A DNA stretch of 64,000 bases, from NCBI GenBank assembly GCA_037833965.1, contig AP031354.1, positions 15,850,001 to 15,914,000 on the forward strand. Direction: 5' to 3'. Shown here in pieces: positions 53,337 to 64,000 of this stretch. The notes beneath the pieces are model-generated. The model worked only from the letters and a program-made list of their open reading frames with translations. It searched no databases and was not told the DNA's origin. Numbering within the stretch: position 1 is the stretch's first letter; each line of letters begins with the position of its first letter. The position numbers were made by a program, and so were the translations under genes. The DNA is from Marchantia polymorpha subsp. ruderalis. Its lineage: Eukaryota > Streptophyta > Marchantiopsida > Marchantiales > Marchantiaceae.

Positions 53337-56300
53337 CTAGCTAGTGCCAAGAGCACTAGAACGATAACTAATAATGTCCCTAATATAACAACCTAAATCA
53401 AAAGGAACTAACTGTAACAAAGAATAAAAATTCTCTACATCTATATTATGGGTCACTCTAATCTCTACATATCTAGTACAAGTAAGAAATACATGCTCTT
53501 CATCCTCAACTTCTCTTCCATCACATAGCCTACAAATACGTAAACTCCTATCAATATTAAGCCAACGTCCTTCCTCAATTCCTAGCCTATGAGATCCAGT
53601 TCTATGCCTAGCACAAAGATGACGTAAGGACGTAGAGATTCCTGCAAGTAGGTAATCCTGTTCACAATAAACAAGCATAGGATTCACATGAAGTTGATAA
53701 AACTGCATCTTGGTGCCGCGCTTGCTCCAAATAATGTTCAAAAACTCCTCCTTTAGACGTTCACGTAGTGCTATAGGTTGTAGGTCCCAATCGCGTTCCG
53801 TCTCATTCCACCTCAAAGACCAAGTTATCACATCCGCTAACCATCCTTTGGCACGTGTGGCACTCAAAGCCTGAGGAGGAAGGCGAGAAGCATCAAGAGA
53901 TCTCACCCTTGTGATGTAAGTGATGGTCAAGTATAGAGCTTCAGCCTCTAGAGGTAAACAACCTGTTTCCGCAAGAAGAATAGCATATGAGGTTTGGTTT
54001 CTCACACCCAATTCTTCTTGTAGAAATATCTTCTGCACCCTCTCCACACGCTCCCATCCTGTCTTCTTACAACCAGGACCCCACACTTGGGTTCCATACA
54101 ATACTACCGGCAACACTAAGCTTCTGAATAAAAATTTCCTAAGACTCCAAGACACAAGATGAGCCCTTCTACACTGATTTAGCAATGAATATAGAGCTTT
54201 GTAACCACATTCTACTCTCTTTTGCACACAAAGTGCCCAACTATAATCATTAGAAAAATCAATGCCTAGATATGGTAAATGGTAAATGGTATATTTATAA
54301 CTCTTCACCTCTTCTAATTGTAGATCCTGGTAATAGAAGGAAAACTTGGATCTAATGCCCACTATCATGACTTTGGACTTCTCTATATTTACCTCCATCT
54401 GATTCTGGGTACAAAAGCTAGCCAAAGTGTATAGGTGTTTCTGTAAACTAATTGCATCACGTGCTAGTAATATGATATCATCTGCATACAAGAGAGCTTT
54501 GATAACAAAGTTTCCAAGCTTGACACCTTCACTATCACATGCCTCCAACCACTCTTCGATATCATCTATAAAAACTCCAAAAAGAGTAGGAGAGAGAGGA
54601 CAACCTTGAATCACTCCAATGGTACTCAAAACCTCTTCAGTTTGAGAAGTGTTGATCTTGGCTCGAACAGATTGGTAAAGCGTGGCCACAGCTGCTAGAA
54701 GATCTGATGGTACTCCAATGACTTGCAGCCTTTCCCATAATAGCTCACGAGGTACGGTGTCAAAAGCTTTCTTAAAATCAATGAAGGCGCAAAACAAAGC
54801 TTTGCCATTGCCCTTCGATTTCTCCCATAAAACACGCAAAGCCAAGATATGGTCAATGGTGTTGTATGTGGGGCGAAAGCCTGCTTGAAACCGCGCTCTC
54901 TTTCGATGAGATTCAGCCCATGTGCTCAACTTTGACTCCACCAATTTGCCAAACAACTTGGCAAAAACACTACCCACCATGATAGTGCGATAGTTTGTCA
55001 CCAAGTCCTTCCTTCATGACTTGTGAATAGGCACAATCTTCCGTAATGACCAAGCTGAAGGAAAACCATACATAGCTGCATTCTCTAACGCTTTGGTGAG
55101 TCTCGGTCCAATAAGATCTCCTCCCCACTTCAAAAGTTCAATAGAGAGACCATCCAAATCCTCCGATTTACCATTTGCTAATTTTCTAACTTGAGTCATC
55201 ACCTCTGATTCAGAAAATAAGCCTGATGTTCCTTCACAACAAGGCATTGATGCAGCGTTGGGAAAGAAATAAAGCTTTTCAGCAAGGTCAATCAAACTCT
55301 TGGGATCAAGAGTAGGTTTTGAAGACCTTACAGCTAACCGTCTCCAAAAGGATTTGGGATTCTCCATCAACTCCTTTGTCAAAGATTCCTGCTTCGTCCT
55401 CAAAAAAGCTCTTTTTTTAGACTTCACCAAGTCTTTGTAAAGCCTTGTCAAGGTAAGCCGACTTTGGAAATCCAAAGACTTGTCAACCGATCTCATCCTC
55501 GCTTGCTTACAATCCAAGTCAAACCATCCATTGCAAGGAAGCCCCCTAGCTCTTCGATCCTTGTGCCGCAAAAAGAACTTAGAAGCAGTGTCTTTGAGCA
55601 ACTCTATTAATTGCCCACTTGTTGTATGTGGATCAAGGCTCCATGAAGTGTGAGTCAAAAGGTTTTGAAAATGTAACATGTACAACTCTTTCTTACTAGG
55701 ATCTAAACGAAACTTGGGAGAAGCTAAAACATAATGGCATGGAGAGAGAGGGATTGTTTTTGATAACAAGAGAGTAAATAAGAGAGGTGCATGATCTGAC
55801 TCTGGCTGAGGTTCTAGAATATCAAATTTCGAAATAAAAGAGCTATGAGTGGCTGAAGAAAGAAGATAATCAAAGGTGCTAACACCTGTAGGAGAAAAGC
55901 ACGTATTGGAAAGGGAGTTGGGAAAGAGAGAGATACCGTTGAGAACTTTCAAATTACATGTGGCTCCAAAGGTTAGAAAGTGTTGTGTCAAAGGATTTGT
56001 ACAAATATCAGAAGACTTTCTACACCACATACTATCTTCAAGTTCTTCAAAGGAGGGAGAACTCAAGAGATCACCAACTTGAGTAAATTGTGCACAACCT
56101 ATTTGAGCATTGAAATCTCCAACCAGAAAAACTTCACCTTTGCTCTGATAATTGAGAACATCTCCTATAAGTCGATGGAATGGTTGACTCCGATTGCAAG
56201 TGCGTGTGGAGTAGATAAGCATGGACAATGGTGCAAAGTAACAAACAGCCAAATAACTATAAGATCCTCCAACCAAACCAAGACGAAGCCAATGATATTG

Positions 56301-56582
56301 ACCTCCAATATCCTGACCTTCTAAATGTATCAAAGGTAGAAATTGAGATCTGATGAAAGTAGCAATACCGCCATAGCCTCTTCCAGCTCGTTGATTTCTC
56401 TGATTCCAAGTGGATCCCACCAAAGTAAACCCTGGTATCTCTCCAATAGTGTTGCTCTCATGTTCCCACGTCTCCACAATGTTGATGATGTCCGCCATCT
56501 TCCAAATCGGATTAGCACTCACATACTTGGTTGTAGAAAGACCTCTAATATTCCACATTAACACCCTCAAGCTCTTGGATTG
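53337..56582 (-). pseudogene. Beta ORF2, single nonsense codon
   Basis: A frame of about 1,080 codons with WNIRGL, VETWE, GDFNAQI (Arg replaced by Gln), ESDHAP, FIDFKKAFDTV, IQGCPLSPTLFG, LLYADDIILLA and the knuckle CRLCDGREVEDEEHVFLTC. The only stop is TGA at about 55015 (KSGRKD in other copies, KS*RKD here). A 21-bp in-frame insertion adds TIYHLPY inside KYLGIDFS. Confidence 0.88.
54274..54294 (-). mobile_element. Tail-only insertion with TSD ATAT, in frame
   Basis: GGTAAATGGTAAATGGT (54274-54290), flanked by ATAT on both sides (54270-54273, 54291-54294); other beta copies read AGATATTTATAA without it. The net gain is 21 bp, so ORF2 stays open and gains seven residues. Confidence 0.92.
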
Positions 56583-57321
56583 TTATGTGGATGATTGTCT
56601 CTTCCTTTGAGTGACAATTGCTTGTCCATCACGAAGATAAGCAAAAAATCCAGCATCTTGAGCTTCTTTGACTTTTGCAAGCTCCTTTCTCCTTGCCTCT
56701 ACTTGTAGAGGTGTGAGATCGGGATCTAACCAAATCCTACGTCCTTTGAGTACAGCTTTGTTGGCTTAAGCTGTATCACGTTGAGTTTGGTCATTGAACT
56801 TAACTATGATGGCTCGAGGTTGAGTTCCTATGGTTCCAATGCGAAAAGCTTGAGCCACATCCGCATTAGGAACATCAAGTGTTTCAGCTAAAAACTTGGT
56901 GACAACACTCTTCACCTCTTCCTTCCTCAGATTCAGGTAGACCAGAAATTCTCACATTCTTTCTACGAGCAAATTGATTAGTCTTTTCAATCTCTTGCTC
57001 TTGACAGAAAGAGATATGAGCAGACTTAGTGGCTTCTGCATAAGATTTCATCTTCACCTCTAGACTTTCAACCACTTCATGCAATCTAGGAGTAGCAGCA
57101 GTGGCAGCTTGAGAACCAACTTTCTCCTGGATATCCTCTACGTGTTCTGAAATATCAACCATAATCTTCTCGAAACTCTTTTGAGAGAGCTTCAACTCTC
57201 TAATTTCATATTGAGCTGCAATTAAAGTAGAGCTCTGTACCTTGAACTCTGCACGTAATACTTTCAACTCTTTCAAAACCGTTTGCAACAGATTGAGTAT
57301 GAAATTGTCTTGAGACGCCAT
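56583..57321 (-). pseudogene. Beta ORF1, frameshifted
   Basis: Starts at ATG 57321 (MASQDNFILNLLQTVLKELK). The coiled-coil and linker parts are open; a 1-bp insertion near 56930 (CTTCCTCAG against CTTCTCAG) shifts the frame after GLPESE, and a TAA at about 56766 breaks the C-terminal part. It ends QRKRQSSTstop with TAA-CAA-TCC rather than TAG. Confidence 0.85.
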
Positions 57322-57837
57322 CGAAAAGCTCAGAACTCCAAGGCACGTCAACGTTGCACCAAATTTCAGCTCCAGATCACTCAGAACGTAGAAGATACAG
57401 CTCCCGTAAGAATCTCTTGCCCTCAAATCTTGAAACTCAAAGCTCGAAACTCAAAATTGGACGCACTGTGACTCTGAAACTCCGTTCGACCTGAAGATTG
57501 ACAGGCTTGAGCGCTCTACCCAACGTCACAACGCCACAAAATTTCAGCCCCCGTTCACACTCGAGCCCAAAGTTACGGCCCCTGCAAGATTCGGCCCTCC
57601 CCTCTCAAAAAGCTCAGACCTCCAAGACACGTCAACTTCTCGCTTTGAATGGCGTTCTGCTTGAAATTTTGCACGCTGATGCGCCCTGCCCTACTCCAGC
57701 GTTGCACCAATTTTCAGCTCCAGATCACTCCGAACGTAGAAGATACAGCTCCCGTAAGAATCTCTTGCCCTCAAATCTTGAAACTCAAAGCTCGAAACTC
57801 AAAATTGGACGCACTGTGACTCTGAAACTCTGTTCCG
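57322..57837 (-). repeat. Type D 5' UTR monomers (beta)
   Basis: A block of about 135 bp (TTTCAGCTCCAGATCACTC ... GACTCTGAAACTC) at 57355-57489 recurs at 57704-57838, 348 bp away, so about 1.4 units of a roughly 348-bp monomer are present. Between them lies AGGCTTGAGCGCTCTACCCA, clearly related to AGGCTGGAGCGCGCTACCCA of type A. Confidence 0.8.
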
Positions 57838-57896
57838 TAAATGGTAAATAGATCAAGCCCGTGGGACCCAAAGGGTCAAAAGGCTAAAAAACACAA
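57838..57896 (-). mobile_element. 59-bp LINE tail and 3' UTR piece
   Basis: GTAAATGGTAAATAGATCAA to CTAAAAAACACAA, alpha/gamma type, at the 5' end of the beta element. It is either a separate tiny insertion or a template switch at the end of beta synthesis. Confidence 0.75.
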
Positions 57897-57919
57897 CTCG
57901 AACTGAAGTGTATAGCGTG

Positions 57920-58225
57920 GGGGGTAGCGCGCTCCAGCCTGCAAAATTTCACGCATTTTGAAGTTGGGACGCCAAAGTTCACGAATTTCTCAAGTTTCGA
58001 GTTGGAGTTTTCGAGTGTTGGGGTCGAGATCGTTTCTTGTAGAGATCGTTTCTTCGCGTCTGAGTGTTCACGGAAGCTGAAAATTTGCAGGGGCGTGGAG
58101 TTGGGTAGCGCGCTTTAGCCTCCAAAATTTCACGCATTTTGGAGTTGGGACGCCAAAGTTCACAAATTTCTTCAGCGAAGAGTGTCAATTGCGAGTGTTT
58201 CACGTGGTCACAAAAATGTTCATAC
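57920..58225 (+). repeat. Type A monomers (about 1.7 units)
   Basis: Plus orientation, joined on the left to a 23-bp gamma ORF2 remnant and passing on the right into type B at the same transition as at 25426. Confidence 0.85.
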
Positions 58226-58773
58226 ATTCTTATCTTTGGGACGAAGCATGAAATAAGGCTAAAAATTTTTGAGCACTTGGAGATTAACTTTTGGCAATAG
58301 CATAAAAAGGTTGAAGGTGAACGGACGCTTGAGTGAGAAGTAATAGCCCATTTGGAGTTTCAACTTTTTGTTTCGAGTGTTCAAGTGGTCACAAAAATGT
58401 TCAGACATTTTTATCTTTTTGACGAAGCATGATCTGAGGTTGAAAATTTTTTGGCACTTGAGGATTGATATTCGGCAGAATCTATCAAGTTTGAAGGTAA
58501 ATGGACGCTTGAGTCAGAAGTTACAGCCCATTTGGAGTTTCGCCTTTTTGTTTGGAATGTTTAGGTGATCACAAAAATGTTCAGACATTTTTATCTTTTC
58601 GACGAAGCATGATCTGAGGCTGAAAATTTTTGAGGACTTGGAGATCAATATTCGGCAGTAGCATAAAAAGTTTGAAAGTGAACGGACTCTGGAGTCAGAA
58701 GTAAGAGCCCATTTTGAGTTTCGACTTTTTATTTTGAGCGTTCAGGTGTTCACAAAAATGTTCAGACATTTTT
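58226..58773 (+). repeat. Type B monomers (about 3 units)
   Basis: 181-bp monomers of a plus-strand gamma 5' UTR, cut at 58774 by the LINE stack. Its continuation is presumably beyond the window. Confidence 0.85.
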
Positions 58774-60130
58774 ATGGTAAATGGTAAATGGTAAATAGAT
58801 CAAGCCCGTGGGACCCAAAGGGTCAAAAGGCTAAAAAACACAATACAAACAATCCAACTCCAAACTAGGAGAGAACCAAAAGAACCCCCTAGCTAGTGCC
58901 CAAAGCACTAGAACGGTAACTAATAATATCTCTAATGTAACAACCTAAATCATAAGGCTCGAGTTGAAGCAGAGAAAAGAAATTCTCGACATCAACTTTA
59001 TGCGCCACTCGAATCTCTATATATCTAGTACAAGTAATAAACACATGCTCTTCATCCTCAACATTTCTCCCATCACATAGCCTACAAATCCGTTCACTCC
59101 TATCAATATTCAACCAACGTCCTTCCTCAATTCCAAGCCTATGAGATCCTGTTCTATGCCTAGCAATAATATGACGTAAAGAAGTAGATATCTCTGCAAG
59201 TAAGTATCCTTGCTCACAATAAACAAGCATAGGATTCACATGAAGTTGATAAAACTGCATCTTGGTGCCTCGTATGCTCCACATAATGCTGAGAAATTCC
59301 TCCTTAATACGCTCGCGTAGGGCAATAGATTGCAAATTCCAATCGAGTTCCGTCACATTCCACCTCAAAGACCAAGTCACCACATCTGCAAACCAACCCT
59401 TGGGACGTGTGGCACGCAAACCTTTAAGAGGAAGTCGAGAAGCATCAAGAGATCTCACTCTTTTGACGTAAGTGATAGTCAAAAAGAGAGCTTCAGCCTC
59501 AAGAAGTAGACAACCTGTTTCCGCAAGAAGAATTGCATAAGAAGTTTGGGTCCTCACACCCAATTCTTCTTGTAAGAAGATCTTTTGCACCCTCTCCAAA
59601 CGCTGCCAACCTGTCTTCTTACAACCAGGACCCCACACTTGTGTTCCATATAAGATAACGGGAAACACTAAGCTCCTGAATAAGAATTTCCTAAGACTCC
59701 AAGACACTAGATGAGCTCCTCTACATCTATTTAGCAATGAATACAGAGCTTTGAAACCAGCTTCTACCCTCTTTTGCACACAAAGTGCCCAACTATAATC
59801 AGATGAGAAATCAATGCCCAAATATTTGTAACTTTTCACTTGTTCCAACTCTAATCCTTTGTAACAGAAAGAGAGCTTGGATCTAGTGCCCACAAGAATG
59901 ACTTTGGACTTCTCCAAATTGACTTCCATCTGATTTTGAGTACAAAAGCTAGCCAAAGTGTCGAGGTGTTTCTGTAAACTAGTGGCATCACGTGCTAGTA
60001 ATGATAATATGGTAATATGACATCATCTGCATACAAAAGAGCTTTGATGACAAAGCCTCCAGTTTAACACCTTCGCTATCACAATCCTCCAACCACCTTT
60101 CTTTATCATCTATGAAAACTCCAAAGAGAG
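58774..60130 (-). mobile_element. Chimeric LINE: gamma 3' end, alpha body
   Basis: The tail, 3' UTR and last about 85 codons match gamma (RNVEDEEHVFITCTRYIEIRV). From about 59160 upstream the sequence is alpha (STSLRHIIARHRTG..., VTWSLRWNVTELDWNLQ). The ORF is open for 355 codons across the switch. A 14-bp insertion at about 60003-60015 follows YADD. It is interrupted at 60131. Confidence 0.85.
58889..59956 (-). pseudogene. Chimeric ORF2 C-terminal part
   Basis: 355 open codons from NQMEVNLEKSK through the thumb to the knuckle and ...SALGTS. The N-terminal two thirds match alpha, the last part gamma, with the change inside ARHRTGSH. Confidence 0.8.
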
Positions 60131-60411
60131 TGGTAAATGGTAAATGGTAAATAGATCAAGCCCGTGGGACCCAAAGGGTCAAAAGGCTAAAAAACACAAT
60201 ACAAACAATCCAACTCCAAACTAGGAGAGAACCAAAAGAACCTCCTAGCTAGTGCCCAAAGCACTAGAACGGTAACTCATAATATCTCTAATGTAACAAC
60301 CTAAATCATAAGGCTCGAGTTGAAGCAGAGAAAAGAAATTCTCGACATCAACTTTATGCGCCACTCGAATCTCTATATATCTAGTACAAGTAATAAACAC
60401 ATGCTCTTCAT
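60131..60411 (-). mobile_element. Gamma 3' end, second layer of the stack
   Basis: Tail, 3' UTR and the first about 120 bp of the ORF2 C-terminus, inserted in the chimeric copy at AAAGAGAGTGG. It is itself interrupted at 60412 by the next gamma tail, so its other half lies beyond the window. Confidence 0.8.
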
Positions 60412-62208
60412 ATGGTAAATGGTAAATGGTAAATAGATCAAGCCCGTGAGACCCAAAGGGTCAAAAGACAAAAAAACACAAAACAAACAATCCAACTCGA
60501 AACTAGGAGAGAACCAAAAGAACCCCCTAGCTAGTGCCCAAAGCACTAGAACGGTAACTAATAATATCTCTAATGTAACAACCTAAATCATAAGGCTCGA
60601 GTTGAAGCAGAGAAAAGAAATTCTCGACATCAACTTTATGCGCCACTCGAATCTCTATATATCTAGTACAAGTAATAAACACATGCTCTTCATCCTCAAC
60701 ATTTCTCCCATCACATAGCCTACAAATCCGTTCACTCCTATCAATATTCAACCAACGTCCTTCCTCAATTCCAAGCCTATGAGATCCTGTTCTATGCCTA
60801 GCAATAATATGACGTAAGGATGTAGCAATCTCTGCAACAAGGTACCCTTGCTCACAATAAATAAGCATAGGATTCACATGAAGTTGATAAAACTGCATTT
60901 TAGTGCCTCCTCTCCTCCAAATGATGTTGAGAAACTCCTCCTTAATACGCTCGCGAAGGGCCATAGGTTGCAGATCCCAATCCAATTCCGTCACATTCCA
61001 CCTCAAAGACCAAGTTATCACATCTGCAAACCATCCCTTGGAACGTGTGGCACGCAAAGCATGAAGAGGAAGTCGAGAAGCATCAAGAGATCTCACCCTT
61101 CTAATATAAGTGATGGTCAAGTAGAGAGCTTCAGCCTCAAGAGGTAGACAACCGGTTTCCGCAAGAAGAATAGCATAAGGAGTTTGGTTCCTTACACCTA
61201 ACTCTTCTTGTAAGAAGATCTTTTGCACCCTCTCCACACGCTCCCAACTTGTCTTCTTACTGCCAGGACCCCACACTTGTGTCCCATATAGAACCACCGG
61301 CAACACTAAACTCCTAAATAAAAATTTCCTAAGACCCCAAGATACTAGATGAGCTCTTCTACATCGATTTAACAATGAATATAGAGCTTTGTAACCAGCT
61401 TCTACTCTCTTTTGTACACAAAGTGCCCAACTATAATTCTGAGAAAAATCAATGCCTAAATATTTGTAACTCTTCACTTGTTCCAATTCAAGTCCCTTGT
61501 AAAAGAGAGAGAACTTGGATCTAGTGCCCATAAGAATGATCTTTGATTTTTCCAGATTGACCTCCATCTGATTTCGAGTACAAAAGCTAGCCAAAGTATC
61601 AAGGTGTTTCTGTAAACTAATTGCATCACGTGCTAGTAATATGATATCATCTGCATACAAAAGAGCGCTTGATCACAAAGTCTCCAAGTTTGACTCCTTC
61701 ACTCTCACAATCATCCAACCACCTTTCTATATCATCTATGAATATTCCGAATAGAGTAGGAGAGAGAGGACAACCTTGAATAACTCCAATGGTGCTCGAG
61801 ATCTCTTGAGGCTGAGAGGCATCAATCTTAGCTCGAACTGAAGTGTATAAAGTGGCCACAGCTCCGAGTAGATTAGCCGGTACTCCAATGTCTTGTAGTC
61901 TTTCCCATAAAAGCTTTCGAGGAACAGTATCAAAAGCTTTCTTCAAATCGATGAAGGCACAAAATAAAGCTTTCCCATTGCCCTTGGATTTCTCCCATAA
62001 AACACGTAAGGCCAAAATATGGTCAATAGTGTTGTATGTAGGACGAAAACCGGCTTGGGCCTTTGCTCTCTTCTGAAAATCCTCTGTCCATGTGCTCAAC
62101 TTCGATTCTACCAACTTCCCAAACAACTTGGCAAAAACACTACCAACCATGATGGTGCGATAGTTTGTCACCACGTCCTTCCTTCCTGATTTATGAATAG
62201 GAACAATC
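60412..62208 (-). mobile_element. Gamma LINE, third layer (left part)
   Basis: Tail, 3' UTR and ORF2 back to RKIVPIHKS; a 1-bp shift near 61663 (KRSFVCR) breaks YADD. It continues at 63785 after the fourth-layer insertion. Confidence 0.85.
60527..62208 (-). pseudogene. Gamma ORF2 of the third layer
   Basis: Two open pieces (61660-60527 and 62174-61647) joined by a frameshift just before YADD; all other motifs and the terminal stop are intact. Confidence 0.85.
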
Positions 62209-63784
62209 TAAATGGTAAATGGTAAATGGTAAATAGATCAAGCCCGTGGGACCCAAAGGGTCAAAAGGCTAAAAAACACAATACAAACAATCCAACACCA
62301 AACTAGGAGAGAACCAAAAGAACCCCCTAGCTAGTGCCCAAAGCACTAGAACGGTAACTAATAATATCTCTAATGTAACAACCTAAATCATAAGGCTCGA
62401 GTTGAAGCAGAGAAAAGAAATTCTCGACATCAACTTTATGCGCCACTCGAATCTCTATATATCTAGTACAAGTAATAAACACATGCTCTTCATCCTCAAC
62501 ATTTCTCCCATCACATAGCCTACAAATCCGTTCACTCCTATCAATATTCAACCAACGTCCTTCCTCAATTCCAAGCCTATGAGATCCTGTTCTATGCCTC
62601 GCAATAATATGACGTAAAGATGTAGCAATCTCTGCAACAAGGTACCCTTGCTCACAATAAATAAGCATAGGATTCACATGAAGTTGATAAAACTGCATTT
62701 TAGTGCCTCCTCTCCTCCAAATGATGTTGAGAAACTCCTCCTTAATACGCTCGCGAAGGGCCATAGGTTGCAGATCCCAATCCAAATCCGTCACATTCCA
62801 CCTCAAAGACCAAGTCATCACATCTGCAAACCATCCCTTGGAACGTGTGGCACGCAAAGCATGAAGAGGAAGTCGAGAAGCATCAAGAGATCTCACCCTT
62901 CTAATATAAGTGATGGTCAAGTAGAGAGCTTCAGCCTCAAGAGGTAGACAACCGGTTTCCGCAAGAAGAATAGCATAAGGAGTTTGGTTCCTTACACCTA
63001 ACTCTTCTTGTAAGAAGATCTTTTGCACCCTCTCCACACGCTCCCAACTTGTCTTCTTACTGCCAGGACCCCACACTTGTGTCCCATATAGAACCACCGG
63101 CAACACTAAACTCCTAAATAAAAATTTCCTAAGACTCCAAGATACTAGATGGGCTCTTCTACATCGATTTAACAATGAATATAGAGCTTTGTAACCAGCT
63201 TCTACTCTCTTTTGTACACAAAGTGCCCAACTATAATTCTGAGAAAAATCAATGCCTAAATATTTGTAACTCTTCACTTGTTCCAATTCTAGTCCCTTGT
63301 AAAAGAAAGAGAACTTGGATCTAGTGCCCACAAGAATGATCTTTGATTTTTCCAGATTGACCTCCATCTGATTTCGAGTACAAAAGCTAGCCAAAGTATC
63401 AAGGTGTTTCTGTAAACTAATTGCATCACGTGCTAGTAATATGATATCATCTGCGTACAAAAGAGCTTTGATCACAAAGTCTCCAAGTTTGACTCCTTCA
63501 CTCTCACAATCATCCAACCACCTTTCTATATCATCTATGAATATTCCGAATAGAGTAGGAGAGAGAGGACAACCTTGAATAACTCCAATGGTGCTCGAGA
63601 TCTCTTGAGGCTGAGAGGCATCAATCTTAGCTCGAACTGAAGTGTATAAAGTGGCCACAGCTCCGAGTAGATTAGCCGGTACTCCAATGTTTTGTAGTCT
63701 TTCCCATAAAAGCTTTCGAGGAACAGTATCAAAAGCTTTCTTCAAATCGATGAAGGCACAAAATAAAGCTTTCCCATTGCCCTT
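62209..63784 (-). mobile_element. Gamma LINE, fourth layer, inserted in the third
   Basis: Tail at 62209, ORF2 stop at 62327, 5' truncation at KGNGKALFCAF (63784). Left flank GGAACAATCT and right flank TCTTCCGCATGG rejoin to GGAACAATCTTCCGCATGG, exactly the uninterrupted gamma sequence, with at most 3 bp (TCT) duplicated. Confidence 0.9.
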
Positions 63785-64000
63785 CTTCCGCATGGACCAA
63801 GTTGATGGAAAACCATGAACCATAGCATCTTCCAAAAGCTTAGTGAGAACCGGTCCAATACAATCTCCTCCCCACTTGATAAGTTCAATGGACAAGCCAT
63901 CTAAATCCTCACATTTGCCATTTGCTAATTTTCGGAGAATAGTCATCACCTCTCCTTCCGAAAATAATCCAGGTGTTGCTTCGCAATATGGCATAGATGT
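63785..64000 (-). pseudogene. Gamma ORF2, third layer (right part)
   Basis: Continues the third-layer copy upstream (SMRK back to MPYCEATPGLFSEGE) and runs off the window. An apparent 555-codon frame across 63784 is a chance in-frame fusion of two layers. Confidence 0.85.

Larger units (their letters stand above)
53219..57837 (-). mobile_element. Beta LINE, nearly full length (about 4.6 kb)
   Basis: The reference copy for beta: type D 5' UTR (57837-57322), ORF1 (57321-56583), ORF2 (56582-53337), beta 3' UTR and tail at 53219. It is inserted in a gamma ORF2 (left flank ATCAATCTT, right flank CTCGAACTG after an extra 59-bp tail piece). Defects: a 1-bp insertion and a TAA in ORF1, a TGA in ORF2, a tail-only insertion in ORF2, and the ORF1 stop changed from TAG to TAA. 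Confidence 0.9.

Noticed and set aside
62327-63994. 555-codon gamma ORF2 with an internal deletion
   Set aside because: The apparent deletion at 63784 is the edge of a nested insertion; the missing part lies at 61980-62208.

Overview
The window is plant nuclear DNA dominated by one group of non-LTR (LINE) retrotransposons. Two things point to a plant. The only host gene, at 40.3-42.7 kb, is a three-exon nodulin-like/NFD4-type major facilitator protein, a family known from land plants. The LINEs encode an L1-like pair of proteins: a coiled-coil ORF1p, and an ORF2p with apurinic-type endonuclease, reverse transcriptase and a C-terminal zinc knuckle. The species cannot be fixed from sequence alone; a non-flowering land plant is a guess.

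I call the three LINE families alpha, beta and gamma. Markers near the ORF2 start are ...VSAHPIWKMADILN (alpha), ...VSANPIWKMADIIN (beta) and ...VSAAPIWKMADVIN (gamma). All end in the same kind of 3' UTR followed by a heptamer tail (TAAATGG)n on the antisense strand, (TTTACCA)n on the sense strand. All have tandem monomers as 5' UTR: 165 bp in alpha (type C), about 348 bp in beta (type D), and two successive 181-bp arrays in gamma (types A and B). In every copy that keeps the boundary, ORF1 and ORF2 lie in the same frame and are separated by a single stop codon in the conserved context TAG-CAA-TCC.

Layout. 1-31.7 kb is a nest of broken alpha, beta and gamma copies in both orientations. Several insertions into insertions can be unpicked by target-site duplications, for example beta 25.5-29.05 kb inside a gamma 5' UTR and gamma 10.61-11.10 kb inside an alpha copy. 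31.7-39 kb is gene-poor and very AT-rich between 34 and 38.7 kb, with only decayed LINE tails. 39-43.2 kb is the gene region. 43.2-49.8 kb is the best gamma element, nearly full length on the minus strand. 49.8-51.8 kb holds older LINE relics. 53.2-57.8 kb is a nearly full-length beta element inserted into a gamma copy. 58.8-64 kb is a same-orientation stack of four LINEs, each inserted into the previous one.

No copy has both ORFs intact; nearly all carry nonsense mutations, frameshifts or deletions. The most interesting points are the in-frame leaky-looking stop between ORF1 and ORF2 (with no AUG before the endonuclease motif in the best gamma copy), the nucleosome-sized monomer arrays acting as 5' UTRs, and insertions that consist of nothing but the heptamer tail, some with clear target-site duplications.
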